Notes under the pieces: model-generated
Databases searched by the model: none
Told to the model about the DNA's origin: nothing
The model's input: the letters and a program-made list of their open reading frames with translations, nothing else
Part shown: in pieces, positions 6,603-14,808 of the stretch
How positions within the stretch are numbered: position 1 is the first letter of the stretch
How the letters are laid out: each line of letters begins with the position of its first letter
Translations under genes and position numbers: made by a program
IMG/VR virus record: IMGVR_UViG_3300024348_002021
Coordinates: 1-25,198 of that record
DNA length: 25,198 bases
Source of the DNA: a virus
Direction: 5' to 3' (one strand)

Positions 6603-6627
6603 ATATACGAAGATTAAAGTCGTATAT
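6603..6627 (+). repeat. Perfect 8-base inverted repeat upstream of the SbmA-like gene
   Basis: ATATACGA (6603-6610) and TCGTATAT (6620-6627) are exact reverse complements with a 9-base spacer. There is no T-run after it, so it is not a typical terminator; an operator or leader hairpin is possible. Confidence 0.45.
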
Positions 6628-6652
6628 AAATTTATTAAATTAGAGGTGAAAT

Positions 6653-7687
6653 ATGTTAAAATCATTTTTTCTCACAAAAGAATATGGTGTATATGCGTGG
6701 CTAATGCTTTCCTTTCTACTAGGAATAATTTGGTACAACGTAGAAATACTAGTATTCTACAACAGTTGGAACAAAGAAATATATGATGTAATTCAATCAC
6801 TACAAGAAGATAGATTCTGGGAGTTATTTCTGGGATGGGACGCTGGTAGATTTTTGAATTTCATGGCTTTAACTGAGGGAGTTCAACCCTCATTCTTAGA
6901 GATTATTGTACTTTATATTCCCATAGCAGTATATTCCACATGGCAAACCCAACGATATTGTTTTAAATGGCGAGAAGCCAATACTAAACACTATATGTCT
7001 AGGTGGGAACACTCACCAGCAAAAATTGAAGGTGGCTCACAGCGTATACAAGAAGACTTAATGATATTTGGTAAGACTCTGCAAGGTTTATTTACTGGAT
7101 TCTTTAGTGCGATACTTATATTATTTGCGTTTCTTCCTATCTTGTGGAATTTATCAGAGAGTTTACCCGTCTGGAATGGTCAAATTATTCCTGGATTCTT
7201 AGTATGGGTTGCTTTAACTGTATCAATTGGTGGTACTTTAATATCACTTATACTGGGTTGGAAACTACCTAAACTTGAATATAATAATCAGGTAGTAGAA
7301 GCAAAAATGAGAAAACAATTAGTATTCTCTGAAGATGATTTTAATGCAAGAGCAACAGCAGTCTTATTTCCTATGTTCTATTCTGTACGTAGAAACTACT
7401 ATAGACTATTCAACTGGTATATGGGATTTGGTGTATGGCAAACAGCATTTGGATTATGTGTAGGTAACTTAGCACTAGTTGTTCTAGCACCAGCATACTT
7501 CGACCAATTAATCACACTTGGAGTATTATTCCAAGTACTCAACGCATTCGGACGAGTAGAAAGTTCAATGGGCTACTTTATAGACCGTTGGACAACGATT
7601 GTTGATTTCTTATCAGTCATTAGACGTATTCGAGAATTCAATAAGGCACTCGATGATGCTAAAGATGTAACATTTGATAATCCATAA
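6653..7687 (+). CDS. SbmA/BacA-family peptide transporter
   Basis: A 344-residue multi-helix membrane protein that aligns by eye over most of its length with E. coli SbmA (406 residues). The start (M-L-K-S-F-F) and the segments W-R-E-A-N-T-K-H-Y-M-x-x-W, I-E-G-G-S-Q-R-I-Q-E-D, K-L-P-x-L-E-Y-x-N-Q-x-V-E-A, S-E-D-D and S-V-R-R-N-Y-Y-R-L-F all match family-conserved stretches, as does I-T-L-G-V-L-F-Q-V-x-N-A-F-G-x-V near the end. SbmA/BacA proteins are homodimeric inner-membrane importers driven by the proton gradient that take up antimicrobial peptides, bleomycin-type drugs and short peptides. There is no ATP-binding domain, as expected. It is shorter at the amino end, lacking part of the first helical region. 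An AGAGGTGA ribosome site fixes the ATG. It follows the envelope operon by 84 bases and may or may not be cotranscribed. Confidence 0.9.
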   Translation: MLKSFFLTKEYGVYAWLMLSFLLGIIWYNVEILVFYNSWNKEIYDVIQSLQEDRFWELFLGWDAGRFLNFMALTEGVQPSFLEIIVLYIPIAVYSTWQTQRYCFKWREANTKHYMSRWEHSPAKIEGGSQRIQEDLMIFGKTLQGLFTGFFSAILILFAFLPILWNLSESLPVWNGQIIPGFLVWVALTVSIGGTLISLILGWKLPKLEYNNQVVEAKMRKQLVFSEDDFNARATAVLFPMFYSVRRNYYRLFNWYMGFGVWQTAFGLCVGNLALVVLAPAYFDQLITLGVLFQVLNAFGRVESSMGYFIDRWTTIVDFLSVIRRIREFNKALDDAKDVTFDNP

Positions 7688-7726
7688 AATACATTAAATA
7701 TACAGTTTTCCTCTGTCTCTTTCCTC

Positions 7727-7733
7727 TTAAATA
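7727..7733 (+). promoter_or_regulatory. Possible late-type box TTAAATA
   Basis: TTAAATA lies 33 bases before the ATG at 7767, in the same position relative to a start as the GATAAATA boxes at 616 and 8053. It lacks the full consensus. Confidence 0.25.
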
Positions 7734-7766
7734 ATAGTAGAGAGAAAGATTTAGAGGAGAACTAGT

Positions 7767-7985
7767 ATGAAATTCTTATATGTAGATGTTGACCACCGAA
7801 AAGTGGTTGGAATATTTAAAAACACTAATGAAGAAATAATAAAACTTAATATGAAAGAGTTGCAAATACTATCACAGAAAGAACGATATGTACTTAATTC
7901 GAAGATATTACCCGAAATAGATGAGGCTCTTTATGCTGTAGGTCAGTATACTAAGGGGCATAGTCCCTGGTGGAAGTTTTGGTAA
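7767..7985 (+). CDS. Small protein of unknown function
   Basis: A 72-residue soluble protein not assigned to a family. It starts with a beta-like segment (MKFLYVDVDHRKVVGIF), followed by a polar helix-prone middle, and ends in an aromatic cluster S-P-W-W-K-F-W that could be a membrane-interface or protein-binding tail. A strong ribosome site, AGAGGAGA, seven bases before the ATG supports translation. A terminator starts 22 bases after the stop, making it the last gene of the unit. There is no signal peptide. Confidence 0.55.
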   Translation: MKFLYVDVDHRKVVGIFKNTNEEIIKLNMKELQILSQKERYVLNSKILPEIDEALYAVGQYTKGHSPWWKFW

Positions 7986-8007
7986 AAATTTCAATCTATT
8001 ATTAATT

Positions 8008-8031
8008 ATCCCAGCAAGTCTGGGATTTTTT
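8008..8031 (+). terminator. Rho-independent terminator
   Basis: ATCCCAG (8008-8014) and CTGGGAT (8020-8026) form a perfect 7-base stem with a 5-base loop, followed by T-rich sequence. It separates the transporter region from the late operon starting at 8094. Confidence 0.88.
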
Positions 8032-8052
8032 ATGTCTGGTCGTCTTCAAAAT

Positions 8053-8060
8053 GATAAATA
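8053..8060 (+). promoter_or_regulatory. T4-type late promoter box GATAAATA
   Basis: GATAAATA lies 33 bases before the ATG at 8094 and directly after the terminator at 8008-8031. It is the only promoter candidate for the 9-kb gene run 8094-16999. Confidence 0.6.
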
Positions 8061-8093
8061 CAAATAAGTATAATTTAATGTTAGAGATATTTA

Positions 8094-11000
8094 ATGAATT
8101 TATCAGAAATACTAGAAGATGAAACAAAGGGCTTGGTTATTATATATCCAGGACGTTTTCACCCATTCCATATTGGTCATGGCAAAGTATACAAATATTT
8201 AAAGCAAAAATATCCTAACGCACAAGTGTTTATTTCTACTTCTGGTAAAGTCGATGGCGACAGGTCACCTTTTACTTTTGAAGAAAAGAAAAAGATGATG
8301 ATACTGGCTGGTGTTGATTCTGGTGCTATTGTTCAGTGTAAATCTCCATATCAATCTATAGAGATTGTGCAACGATTTGATGAAGATAAGACAGTTGTTG
8401 TCTTTGCTGTATCTGAAAAAGATATGGCAGAAGAACCTAGATTTGATTTCTCTGGCGGTATCAAATTGAAGAAAAATGGTGAGCCAGCATATATGCAGAA
8501 ATGGACTGGTTTAGATTCTGCTGAAACTTATAGAAAACACGGTTACTTAGCAACAACACCTACATTTCCATTTGAAGTATTAGGACAAGAAATAAACAGT
8601 GCGTCACAAATTAGAAATATGATTACGGCGAGTGACGATACTAAACTTAGTCAAATTTTACAAGACTTATATAACATCACTGATGTTCCAAATGATATAA
8701 TCGAAATATTTAAGAGAAAGATTGGAAACAAAGAAACAATGAATGAAAACTGGAGTGAATATTCACTTTCTGAGTTTTTAATTGAAATCGAACACGAGGA
8801 AAAGACAATGAAAAACGGCATACTACAAACAATAACAGAAGGATATGGACCAATGACTTGGGACAGAATGAAAAGTATTGCGGCAGACATGAAAGATTAT
8901 GTTGATGACCACAAAGAACACTTTGACGCTTATCCTCAAGATGTAGAAATAGATGATAAAATCTATGATTGGGACGAATACTGGGGAATATTAGATAAAG
9001 TTTATCCAGATGCTTATGATAATCAGTATGCAAATGAATCTATTGATGAAGAATTTGATAGAAAAGTAAAAGAAATTGTTGAAGCAAAATTTAGTATTAA
9101 AGAAGAATCTGGTCAAGAAGATTTAGACTGGAGTCTCTTTATTGATTACGTAGGGAATTTTTATGGAACTAATGGAATATATGCTGATTTCTTCAAAAAT
9201 GACGATGGTTCTGAAGGCGTTAGTAAAAAAGAAATCGTAAAGACAGTAAAAGCCCTACTCAAAGACGAAACTTGGGAATGGGGATCAGGTGACACAATGG
9301 ACAGAGAAAAAGTTAGAGATATGATGCTTACCGCGAGGGAAGATGATAAAAACTTTGAGTCAATTAAAGAAGGTGATTATGCCAACGAACAACATGAGCA
9401 ACTAGAATACATTCATCACGTGTTACAAGAATGTGGTGATGGAAATGTAGACAACGCAATGGTTGACCAAGCAATCGCATTTGTTGAAGATATTAGAGAA
9501 CAACATTTTAATACTGACGGTTCTACAAAATCAGAGAGTCGAGTACGAGAATCTCAAGGTTATCAAGACCTAGGTAACATTGAGGGCTACTTAGATACGA
9601 TTGATGAGTATGTGGAAAAGTTATTCATAAAAGATGCAGGTCATGCCCAACCTGGTTCAACATCAATAAAAGAGATAGCATACAGAATTCAAAATGCTGT
9701 TGATGATATTAGAACTAGAGAACTTGAATTAAAGCCAAGTTTAATCAGAGCAAAATACAATGAAGAAGACCATAAAGTTGATGAATGGGTTCAAGACCAA
9801 GATGCTGGAAACTGGAGTATGTGGACAGCACAAGAGAGAAGTTTTATACAAGAACTATGTTTACGACACGATGGTATTAAAATGGACCCAGCGGGATTAA
9901 AGTATCTTGGAAAATCTGAATTATGGGATGAAGGCAGTATTCTAAAAGATAAAGGAAAATTGACTACTCTAATGCTTTGGGTTAAGAAAAACAAAGACGA
10001 TATTGAAGGTCGTTTTACAAGAATGTTCAAAGTATACAGTAAAGATAATAACAACGGACAATCAGATGGTAACCAAGTTCTTCAAAACATTATTGGAAAG
10101 ATTGGTAGTGTTAAAGTAGAAGAATCAGAAGAACGTCCTTACATTTGTGTTCATGCCAAAAAAGGCAAATACGAAACTCACGCAACATCATCTTATGATG
10201 CGGCCAAGAATGCGGCGAAGCATTGGGGATTAAAATCAACAGCAGGCATTGATGCACATTTGGCTGACGTAGAACATGTTGCTGAAGAACTTGATGATGA
10301 TGCACTTATACAAATCGTAGAGTCTAACGGAATAGGAGACTTGATTGTGTTAGATGAAGATGGAAAATTAGTTAATAGAAATGAATTACTTGAAATTGCA
10401 CCTGTACTTATCCCTGCGTTAGCCGCTTTAGCCAGAGTCGGCACAGCCGTTTATAAATATGGCAAACCGACCTATAAGGCAGTAGCAAAAAAAGTAGGTA
10501 AATGGGCAGATGATATTGACAATTACTACGCAAGGCCTCAACCTTCCCCAAATATGAGCAAAGCAGAAAGACTGGCGAATTACGGACCGAATACTACGAA
10601 ATTCAGTAAAGAACTAATACAACAACAAAAGCAATTTCAAAAGAATTTACGAAATGGTATTAAAAACGAAGGAGAAGAGGCGATAGATTTAGGATTAGGA
10701 AGACGCCATAAGACAGATGTATTAAAATCACGCATTCCAAGATATTCATATGATGGCATCCCAGTAAATTCCAAAGGAGAGTTAGGATATGATGATGCAG
10801 AAGTATCAAATTGGAAAGACCTATATCCCAACGACTACGATGATAGAATTCAAAGAATAGCAAGAAGAAGAAAAATTAAAGAATGGCTAAAAGAAGATGC
10901 TCAGGCAGAAGAAAAAGTATCTACATTAACAAAAATGCAGACAGTATACAAACATAACGAAGACCGAAACAATCACTCAGAAAACATTCTTATGTTAGCA

Positions 11001-12404
11001 CAAGCATTCGGAGATAGAGGAGAAATAAAAGCAATTGAAGGACTTCTAAAAACAACCAAACAACAAGGATACGTTACTCCAGAACAATCAGAAGTAATGT
11101 ATAATTCAATACATAAAAAATATTACAAAGAATTGTTTCCACTTAATGAACTCTGGCCAGCGTTAGCAGTAGCCGGAGCGGCAGGTTATGGACTTTATAA
11201 AGGTGGTAAAGCAATAGGTAAATGGATGGCAAATAAAACTAAACAAGTTGGTAAGTATGCAAAAGCAACACAAGATGTTGCAAAAACAACAGTTCCAGAG
11301 AGCATAGCAAATGAGATTATGACAAAAGCAACGGAACAGTCTATTGATGAAGACGATAGTTGGAAGTTAGGACCACATGGTACTGCAGGCAAGAGAACGG
11401 CCCAGATGAAGGCACAAGCACAAGACGATAGTTGGAAACTTACAGGAACCGATGCAATGAGAGACTTATGGTATGGTCCAAAAAAACCAAAATCAGTTGC
11501 AAAAGGAACAGGTAAACATGGCCCAGCAAATCGCTATGCAAGAGCCAATACCGGACCCGGCGACAAAACACATTTGAAAAAGAGGGAAATTGAAGAAGGT
11601 CCAGGAGACAAAACACAGTTGAAAAAGCGGGCGGCTAAACAAGCATTAGCAAAACAAACTGCTCGTGATTCAGGAGACTTCCCACATGACTCTCCTGAAT
11701 ATAGAGTTTTAATGCATAAAAGTCAACAGGCAGGCGTTAGAGCCGCAACTGATAATAGAAGTGATAGGAAAGGAGTTGTCGCAACAGCAAAAGCAGTAGC
11801 ACAACAAAATGCAGTTAAGAAAGCAAATAAGCAAAATAAGGCAGCAGACGCAAAGTTAGTATCAACCCCACCATTTACTAAAACAGTAGCAAAAGGTACT
11901 GGCGCAAAGGGACCAGCCGGTGGTGCAACAGCACCAGTCAGCACAGTGGCTAAGCCAGGTAGAGTAAAAATGAAAATTAAGAAGTCAGATTTATTTGGTA
12001 AAGGTTCAAGTAAATCAACTAAGCCATCAGATAATACAATTGATTGGAATCTTGGCTATGATGATGAATTTGGTTCTAAACCAGTTACTGGACGAGAAAA
12101 GATTCTAAAGATTAATAAGAAGAAGACTAATATACCTAGAGATGATATATTTAAAGGTGCAGATTTAGGACATAAAGGAAATTGGGTAGAATCAATACTA
12201 CATTATTCTGATGCTAAAGGAACACCCAAGTATAAAGAAGGTTATAAAGCCGCTAGAAAAGGGGTGAAGTATGATGAAAATCCTTACAGTGGTGCTGAGA
12301 AACTACAATGGTCTAAAGGACATAATGATTTTAGAGCAGATAAATTAAGAGCCGCTGGTGAACCAAATTATGGTGCTAGAGGACAGTTTGAGAATAAAAG
12401 GTAA
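8094..12404 (+). CDS. Giant multidomain protein: NMN adenylyltransferase-like head, repeat-bearing linker, RMF-like tail
   Basis: A 1436-residue protein. Residues about 14-205 form a nucleotidyltransferase domain of the NMNAT/cytidylyltransferase type: GRFHPFHIGH (H23, H26-x-G28-H29) and a carboxy N168-S-A-S-Q-I-R174 resembling the S-x-T/S-x-x-R motif. Such enzymes make NAD from NMN and ATP. The next 500 residues are acidic and helical, then a phage-type module at about 684-730 (VHAKKGKYETHATSSYDAAK). Two Ala/Gly-rich hydrophobic segments follow L-L-E (765-767) and L-N-E (1017-1019). Residues 1080-1320 are basic and repetitive, and 1379-1416 resemble ribosome modulation factor (G1383-Y, N1396-P-Y, W1406-x-x-G). 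The first residues, MNLSEILED, resemble a T4 capsid-targeting peptide. A packaged protein cut inside the head into several peptides would explain the architecture; this is inference. It could alternatively be a virion structural protein. Confidence 0.72.
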   Translation: MNLSEILEDETKGLVIIYPGRFHPFHIGHGKVYKYLKQKYPNAQVFISTSGKVDGDRSPFTFEEKKKMMILAGVDSGAIVQCKSPYQSIEIVQRFDEDKTVVVFAVSEKDMAEEPRFDFSGGIKLKKNGEPAYMQKWTGLDSAETYRKHGYLATTPTFPFEVLGQEINSASQIRNMITASDDTKLSQILQDLYNITDVPNDIIEIFKRKIGNKETMNENWSEYSLSEFLIEIEHEEKTMKNGILQTITEGYGPMTWDRMKSIAADMKDYVDDHKEHFDAYPQDVEIDDKIYDWDEYWGILDKVYPDAYDNQYANESIDEEFDRKVKEIVEAKFSIKEESGQEDLDWSLFIDYVGNFYGTNGIYADFFKNDDGSEGVSKKEIVKTVKALLKDETWEWGSGDTMDREKVRDMMLTAREDDKNFESIKEGDYANEQHEQLEYIHHVLQECGDGNVDNAMVDQAIAFVEDIREQHFNTDGSTKSESRVRESQGYQDLGNIEGYLDTIDEYVEKLFIKDAGHAQPGSTSIKEIAYRIQNAVDDIRTRELELKPSLIRAKYNEEDHKVDEWVQDQDAGNWSMWTAQERSFIQELCLRHDGIKMDPAGLKYLGKSELWDEGSILKDKGKLTTLMLWVKKNKDDIEGRFTRMFKVYSKDNNNGQSDGNQVLQNIIGKIGSVKVEESEERPYICVHAKKGKYETHATSSYDAAKNAAKHWGLKSTAGIDAHLADVEHVAEELDDDALIQIVESNGIGDLIVLDEDGKLVNRNELLEIAPVLIPALAALARVGTAVYKYGKPTYKAVAKKVGKWADDIDNYYARPQPSPNMSKAERLANYGPNTTKFSKELIQQQKQFQKNLRNGIKNEGEEAIDLGLGRRHKTDVLKSRIPRYSYDGIPVNSKGELGYDDAEVSNWKDLYPNDYDDRIQRIARRRKIKEWLKEDAQAEEKVSTLTKMQTVYKHNEDRNNHSENILMLAQAFGDRGEIKAIEGLLKTTKQQGYVTPEQSEVMYNSIHKKYYKELFPLNELWPALAVAGAAGYGLYKGGKAIGKWMANKTKQVGKYAKATQDVAKTTVPESIANEIMTKATEQSIDEDDSWKLGPHGTAGKRTAQMKAQAQDDSWKLTGTDAMRDLWYGPKKPKSVAKGTGKHGPANRYARANTGPGDKTHLKKREIEEGPGDKTQLKKRAAKQALAKQTARDSGDFPHDSPEYRVLMHKSQQAGVRAATDNRSDRKGVVATAKAVAQQNAVKKANKQNKAADAKLVSTPPFTKTVAKGTGAKGPAGGATAPVSTVAKPGRVKMKIKKSDLFGKGSSKSTKPSDNTIDWNLGYDDEFGSKPVTGREKILKINKKKTNIPRDDIFKGADLGHKGNWVESILHYSDAKGTPKYKEGYKAARKGVKYDENPYSGAEKLQWSKGHNDFRADKLRAAGEPNYGARGQFENKR
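11352..11633 (+). repeat. Short in-frame duplications within the giant gene
   Basis: The protein repeats DDSWKL at residues 1087-1092 and 1111-1116 (24 residues apart) and GPGDKTxLKKR at 1154-1164 and 1169-1179 (15 apart). A third pair, AKGTG-x-x-GPA, recurs farther downstream. They mark a low-complexity, strongly basic region that could bind packaged DNA. Confidence 0.6.
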
Positions 12405-12407
12405 CAA

Positions 12408-12707
12408 ATGAGATTATACGAATTAATAGATACATCTAAATTAGGATATGGCGAAGATCCGCAAGGACGCGGATTCATAGTAGTCGGCTCAACAGGTCAT
12501 TACAAAGATATAGTAATCTTTAGAGGACCTAAATACGATGCCGAAGACTTTCTAGTCAATCCAAATAATGCTTTTCGAATAAGTAAAAGATGGCCTGAAG
12601 TATATAACTCAAGATATCTAGAAGTAGGTGATAAATTCGATCCTAAAAAACAAGTCAAATATGATTCTTTTGATGACCATAGACATATGGTACAAAAAGG
12701 AGGATAA
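12408..12707 (+). CDS. Small protein of unknown function with capsid-targeting-like start
   Basis: A 99-residue protein of no family known to me. It begins MRLYELID, sharing the M-(K/R)-L-Y-E-L start of the neighbouring MKLYELTQ protein at 12708, followed by a beta-rich, Gly-containing stretch (GRGFIVVGSTGHYKDIVIF) and a charged carboxy half with a terminal G-G. It starts 3 bases after the giant gene and abuts the next start directly, so it is cotranslated in the late operon. The shared start suggests that it is head cargo in the manner of T4 internal proteins; no enzymatic motif is visible. A GGTAACA sequence before the ATG is a poor ribosome site, consistent with coupling. Confidence 0.6.
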   Translation: MRLYELIDTSKLGYGEDPQGRGFIVVGSTGHYKDIVIFRGPKYDAEDFLVNPNNAFRISKRWPEVYNSRYLEVGDKFDPKKQVKYDSFDDHRHMVQKGG

Positions 12708-13574
12708 ATGAAGTTATACGAATTAACACAACAGAAAGCAACTGTTGAAACTATTAAATTAACCGAGGGCGGTGCTATGCCTGGAGTTGGTGCTATTCAT
12801 ATTGATGAAATTAATCCAACACTAGTTCCATTAGAGAAAGAGTTGGGAATTGATTTACGTAATAACACATTAGGTAGTGTTGGTAAAAGAGAATTCAGTG
12901 GTGACATAGACGTTGCATTGAATATTGAAACAGACCAGATACCAGAATTCGTAGAAAGACTTAAAAAGAGTAATCAAATTCTTGATATTGCAAAGTCAAG
13001 TGTAATTATGACGAAAGTTAAAATTCAAAACTATGATGAAAATAAAGAAACTAATGCGAACAGAACAGGATATGTTCAGGTAGATTTTATGCCAGGTGAC
13101 CCAGAATGGTTAAAGACATATTATCATTCGCCTAATGAAAAAGATAGTCAGTATAAAGGTGTGTATCGTAATATAATGATTGCCTCTATTGCTGGTGAAT
13201 ATAACATTAAGTCAAGTGAAGAAAAGATTGATGACGGTAGACCACTAGAGTCAAAAAGATTTATGTGGAGTCCAAGAGATGGATTAGTAAGAGTTTTGCG
13301 TAGACCTGTTCCTAAGAAAAGCGGTGATGGATACACAAAAAAGAACAATAACAAGATTATTGGTGGTCCTTGGAAGACAGCAGATAGTATAGCAAAGAAT
13401 TTAGGATTAGACAATGGAGACGATTTGAATAGTTACGAAACATTAGTTACAGCAATTAGAAAGAATATGTCTGATGAAGAACAAAAAGAAATATTTACAG
13501 CATTCGCAAGTAATAATACAATTCAAAGTCTAGGCGTACCACCAGATACACAACAATACAATCAGGAACTATAA
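12708..13574 (+). CDS. Minimal nucleotidyltransferase (pol beta-fold) with capsid-targeting-like start
   Basis: A 288-residue protein. The nucleotidyltransferase signature is clear: G56-S57-V, eight residues, then D66-I-D68, with a third acidic residue candidate D126 in Y-V-Q-V-D-F. The two aspartates and the distant third would bind the metals for transfer of a nucleotide to a protein, RNA or small molecule. Residues 1-8, MKLYELTQ, match the starts of the other late-operon proteins, and KLTEGG at 17-22 contains an L-x-E that fits the cleavage pattern of the T4 prohead protease. The next segment (AMPGVGAIHIDEI) recurs in my memory in T4-like phage proteins. The carboxy half is mixed and includes a basic stretch around the middle. 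The substrate is unknown; toxins such as MenT and antibiotic adenylyltransferases share the fold, so a host-modifying enzyme is possible. Confidence 0.68.
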   Translation: MKLYELTQQKATVETIKLTEGGAMPGVGAIHIDEINPTLVPLEKELGIDLRNNTLGSVGKREFSGDIDVALNIETDQIPEFVERLKKSNQILDIAKSSVIMTKVKIQNYDENKETNANRTGYVQVDFMPGDPEWLKTYYHSPNEKDSQYKGVYRNIMIASIAGEYNIKSSEEKIDDGRPLESKRFMWSPRDGLVRVLRRPVPKKSGDGYTKKNNNKIIGGPWKTADSIAKNLGLDNGDDLNSYETLVTAIRKNMSDEEQKEIFTAFASNNTIQSLGVPPDTQQYNQEL

Positions 13575-14800
13575 TGAGATTAGACGAGGTAGACAAACAA
13601 ATCACACCATCTGACCTAGAAGCGTTAGAAACATTTGCAGATAGAATATTTGGCAAAGTCGGTATTGATGTGGAATTCACTCGTCATTTCTTAGATAGAG
13701 TGAACGATGAACGTAACGGCAAACAAATCACAGCAAGTGAACTTACACGTCTATTCAAACAAGAATATAAGAAATGGGGTCAGCCTATTGCTAAAATGGG
13801 TCCAGATGCTGAAGCAGTAATGAAAGACTTGCAAACAGATATTAATATGCCATTCGCATTGCGTTGGGATAACAAGAACAAAGAACTTGATTTGATTGCT
13901 AAAACAGTAATGCGTAAACAAGATTTCAAAACATCTAACAGAGAGTTCGAAATAGAAGGACAATCTGAAGAAGCAGAAGATTGTTCTGCTTGTAACGGCA
14001 CGGGTTGGGAAAGAGTTTCTAGTGACGAAGATGAAAGAGGTTGTGATGAATGTGATGGTACTGGTAAGATTGAAGAATCAGTTATAAACGAAGAATCTCA
14101 AATATGGAAATTCAACAAAGAAGACCCAAATAATCCTGAAGTATTAATTCAAGGATTTGGAAGACTAATGCTTAATCAAATAGAAGATAGTGTAATTGGC
14201 AAACTAGAAGACTTAGTTAAAAGAGCAAAGGGTAGAAGAGATTGGCAACAGATAGATTCATTGCTAGGTAGAGATGTTATGCAAATTATGATTAAGGCGA
14301 TTGTTGATACAAAGAAAGATTTAGAAAAAACACGTAAAAGAGGTGGACCTAAGTCACGAGGTATTAACAAAGACATCAACTATGAAAGCAAAGAAAGAAC
14401 TTCTATACTTGATGTGGTTGGTGAAAGTAAGATAGAAGAGGGAATGTTTGATAAATTAAAAGTCGCATCACATAAGAAAGCATATGAACGTGCCGCTGAA
14501 CGATTACACGAAATGTTACAAAGAAAATACAAAGAGAATAAAGGTGTCTGGAGACACGCTCTGAGTTGGTATGTGTCTAGAATCGCCAGCAGTTTTGATA
14601 ATGTTGATAGTAAAATTCTTTACGATTTTTATTTAGACAACTATAAATCAGCATTTATCACAGAAACGGGCGGAGTTGGCAAAATAGTACCAGGTGTAAA
14701 CACAACTATTGATGTTGGTCCAGATGAAATTAAGAAACAAGCGGCTAAATTCGGCAGTGTTGTTAATAAAGATGGGTTGCCAAAGAAAACTTTTAGATAA
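13574..14800 (+). CDS. Phage protein with DnaJ-type zinc knuckle, capsid-targeting-like start
   Basis: A 408-residue protein in four visible parts. Residues about 30-125 (FTRHFLDRVNDERNGK through TVMRKQDFKTSNREF) match a domain found widely in T4-like phages and often joined to other modules; its role is unknown to me. Residues 137-164 hold two DnaJ-type CxxCxGxG knuckles, C137-x-x-C140-N-G-T-G and C157-x-x-C160-D-G-T-G, which together should bind one zinc. The middle is helical and basic. The last 45 residues (GGVGKIVPGVNTTIDVGPDE) resemble another recurring phage module. The start MRLDEVD is a variant of the motif shared by this operon. The ATG overlaps the upstream stop by one base. A packaged, processed protein is my preferred reading; a virion scaffold role is possible. 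Confidence 0.62.
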   Translation: MRLDEVDKQITPSDLEALETFADRIFGKVGIDVEFTRHFLDRVNDERNGKQITASELTRLFKQEYKKWGQPIAKMGPDAEAVMKDLQTDINMPFALRWDNKNKELDLIAKTVMRKQDFKTSNREFEIEGQSEEAEDCSACNGTGWERVSSDEDERGCDECDGTGKIEESVINEESQIWKFNKEDPNNPEVLIQGFGRLMLNQIEDSVIGKLEDLVKRAKGRRDWQQIDSLLGRDVMQIMIKAIVDTKKDLEKTRKRGGPKSRGINKDINYESKERTSILDVVGESKIEEGMFDKLKVASHKKAYERAAERLHEMLQRKYKENKGVWRHALSWYVSRIASSFDNVDSKILYDFYLDNYKSAFITETGGVGKIVPGVNTTIDVGPDEIKKQAAKFGSVVNKDGLPKKTFR

Positions 14801-14803
14801 ATA
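14796..14803 (+). promoter_or_regulatory. GATAAATA box overlapping a stop codon
   Basis: A perfect GATAAATA includes the TAA stop of the 13574 gene. It is only 5 bases before the ATG at 14809, so a transcript from it would be nearly leaderless for that gene, but it could serve the 671-residue gene at 14984. Confidence 0.35.
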
Positions 14804-14808
14804 CTATT

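Noticed and set aside
10452-10459. Perfect T4 late promoter TATAAATA inside the giant gene
   Set aside because: It encodes the Tyr-Lys-Tyr of an intact coding module, and no gene start follows it nearby; probably chance in AT-rich DNA.
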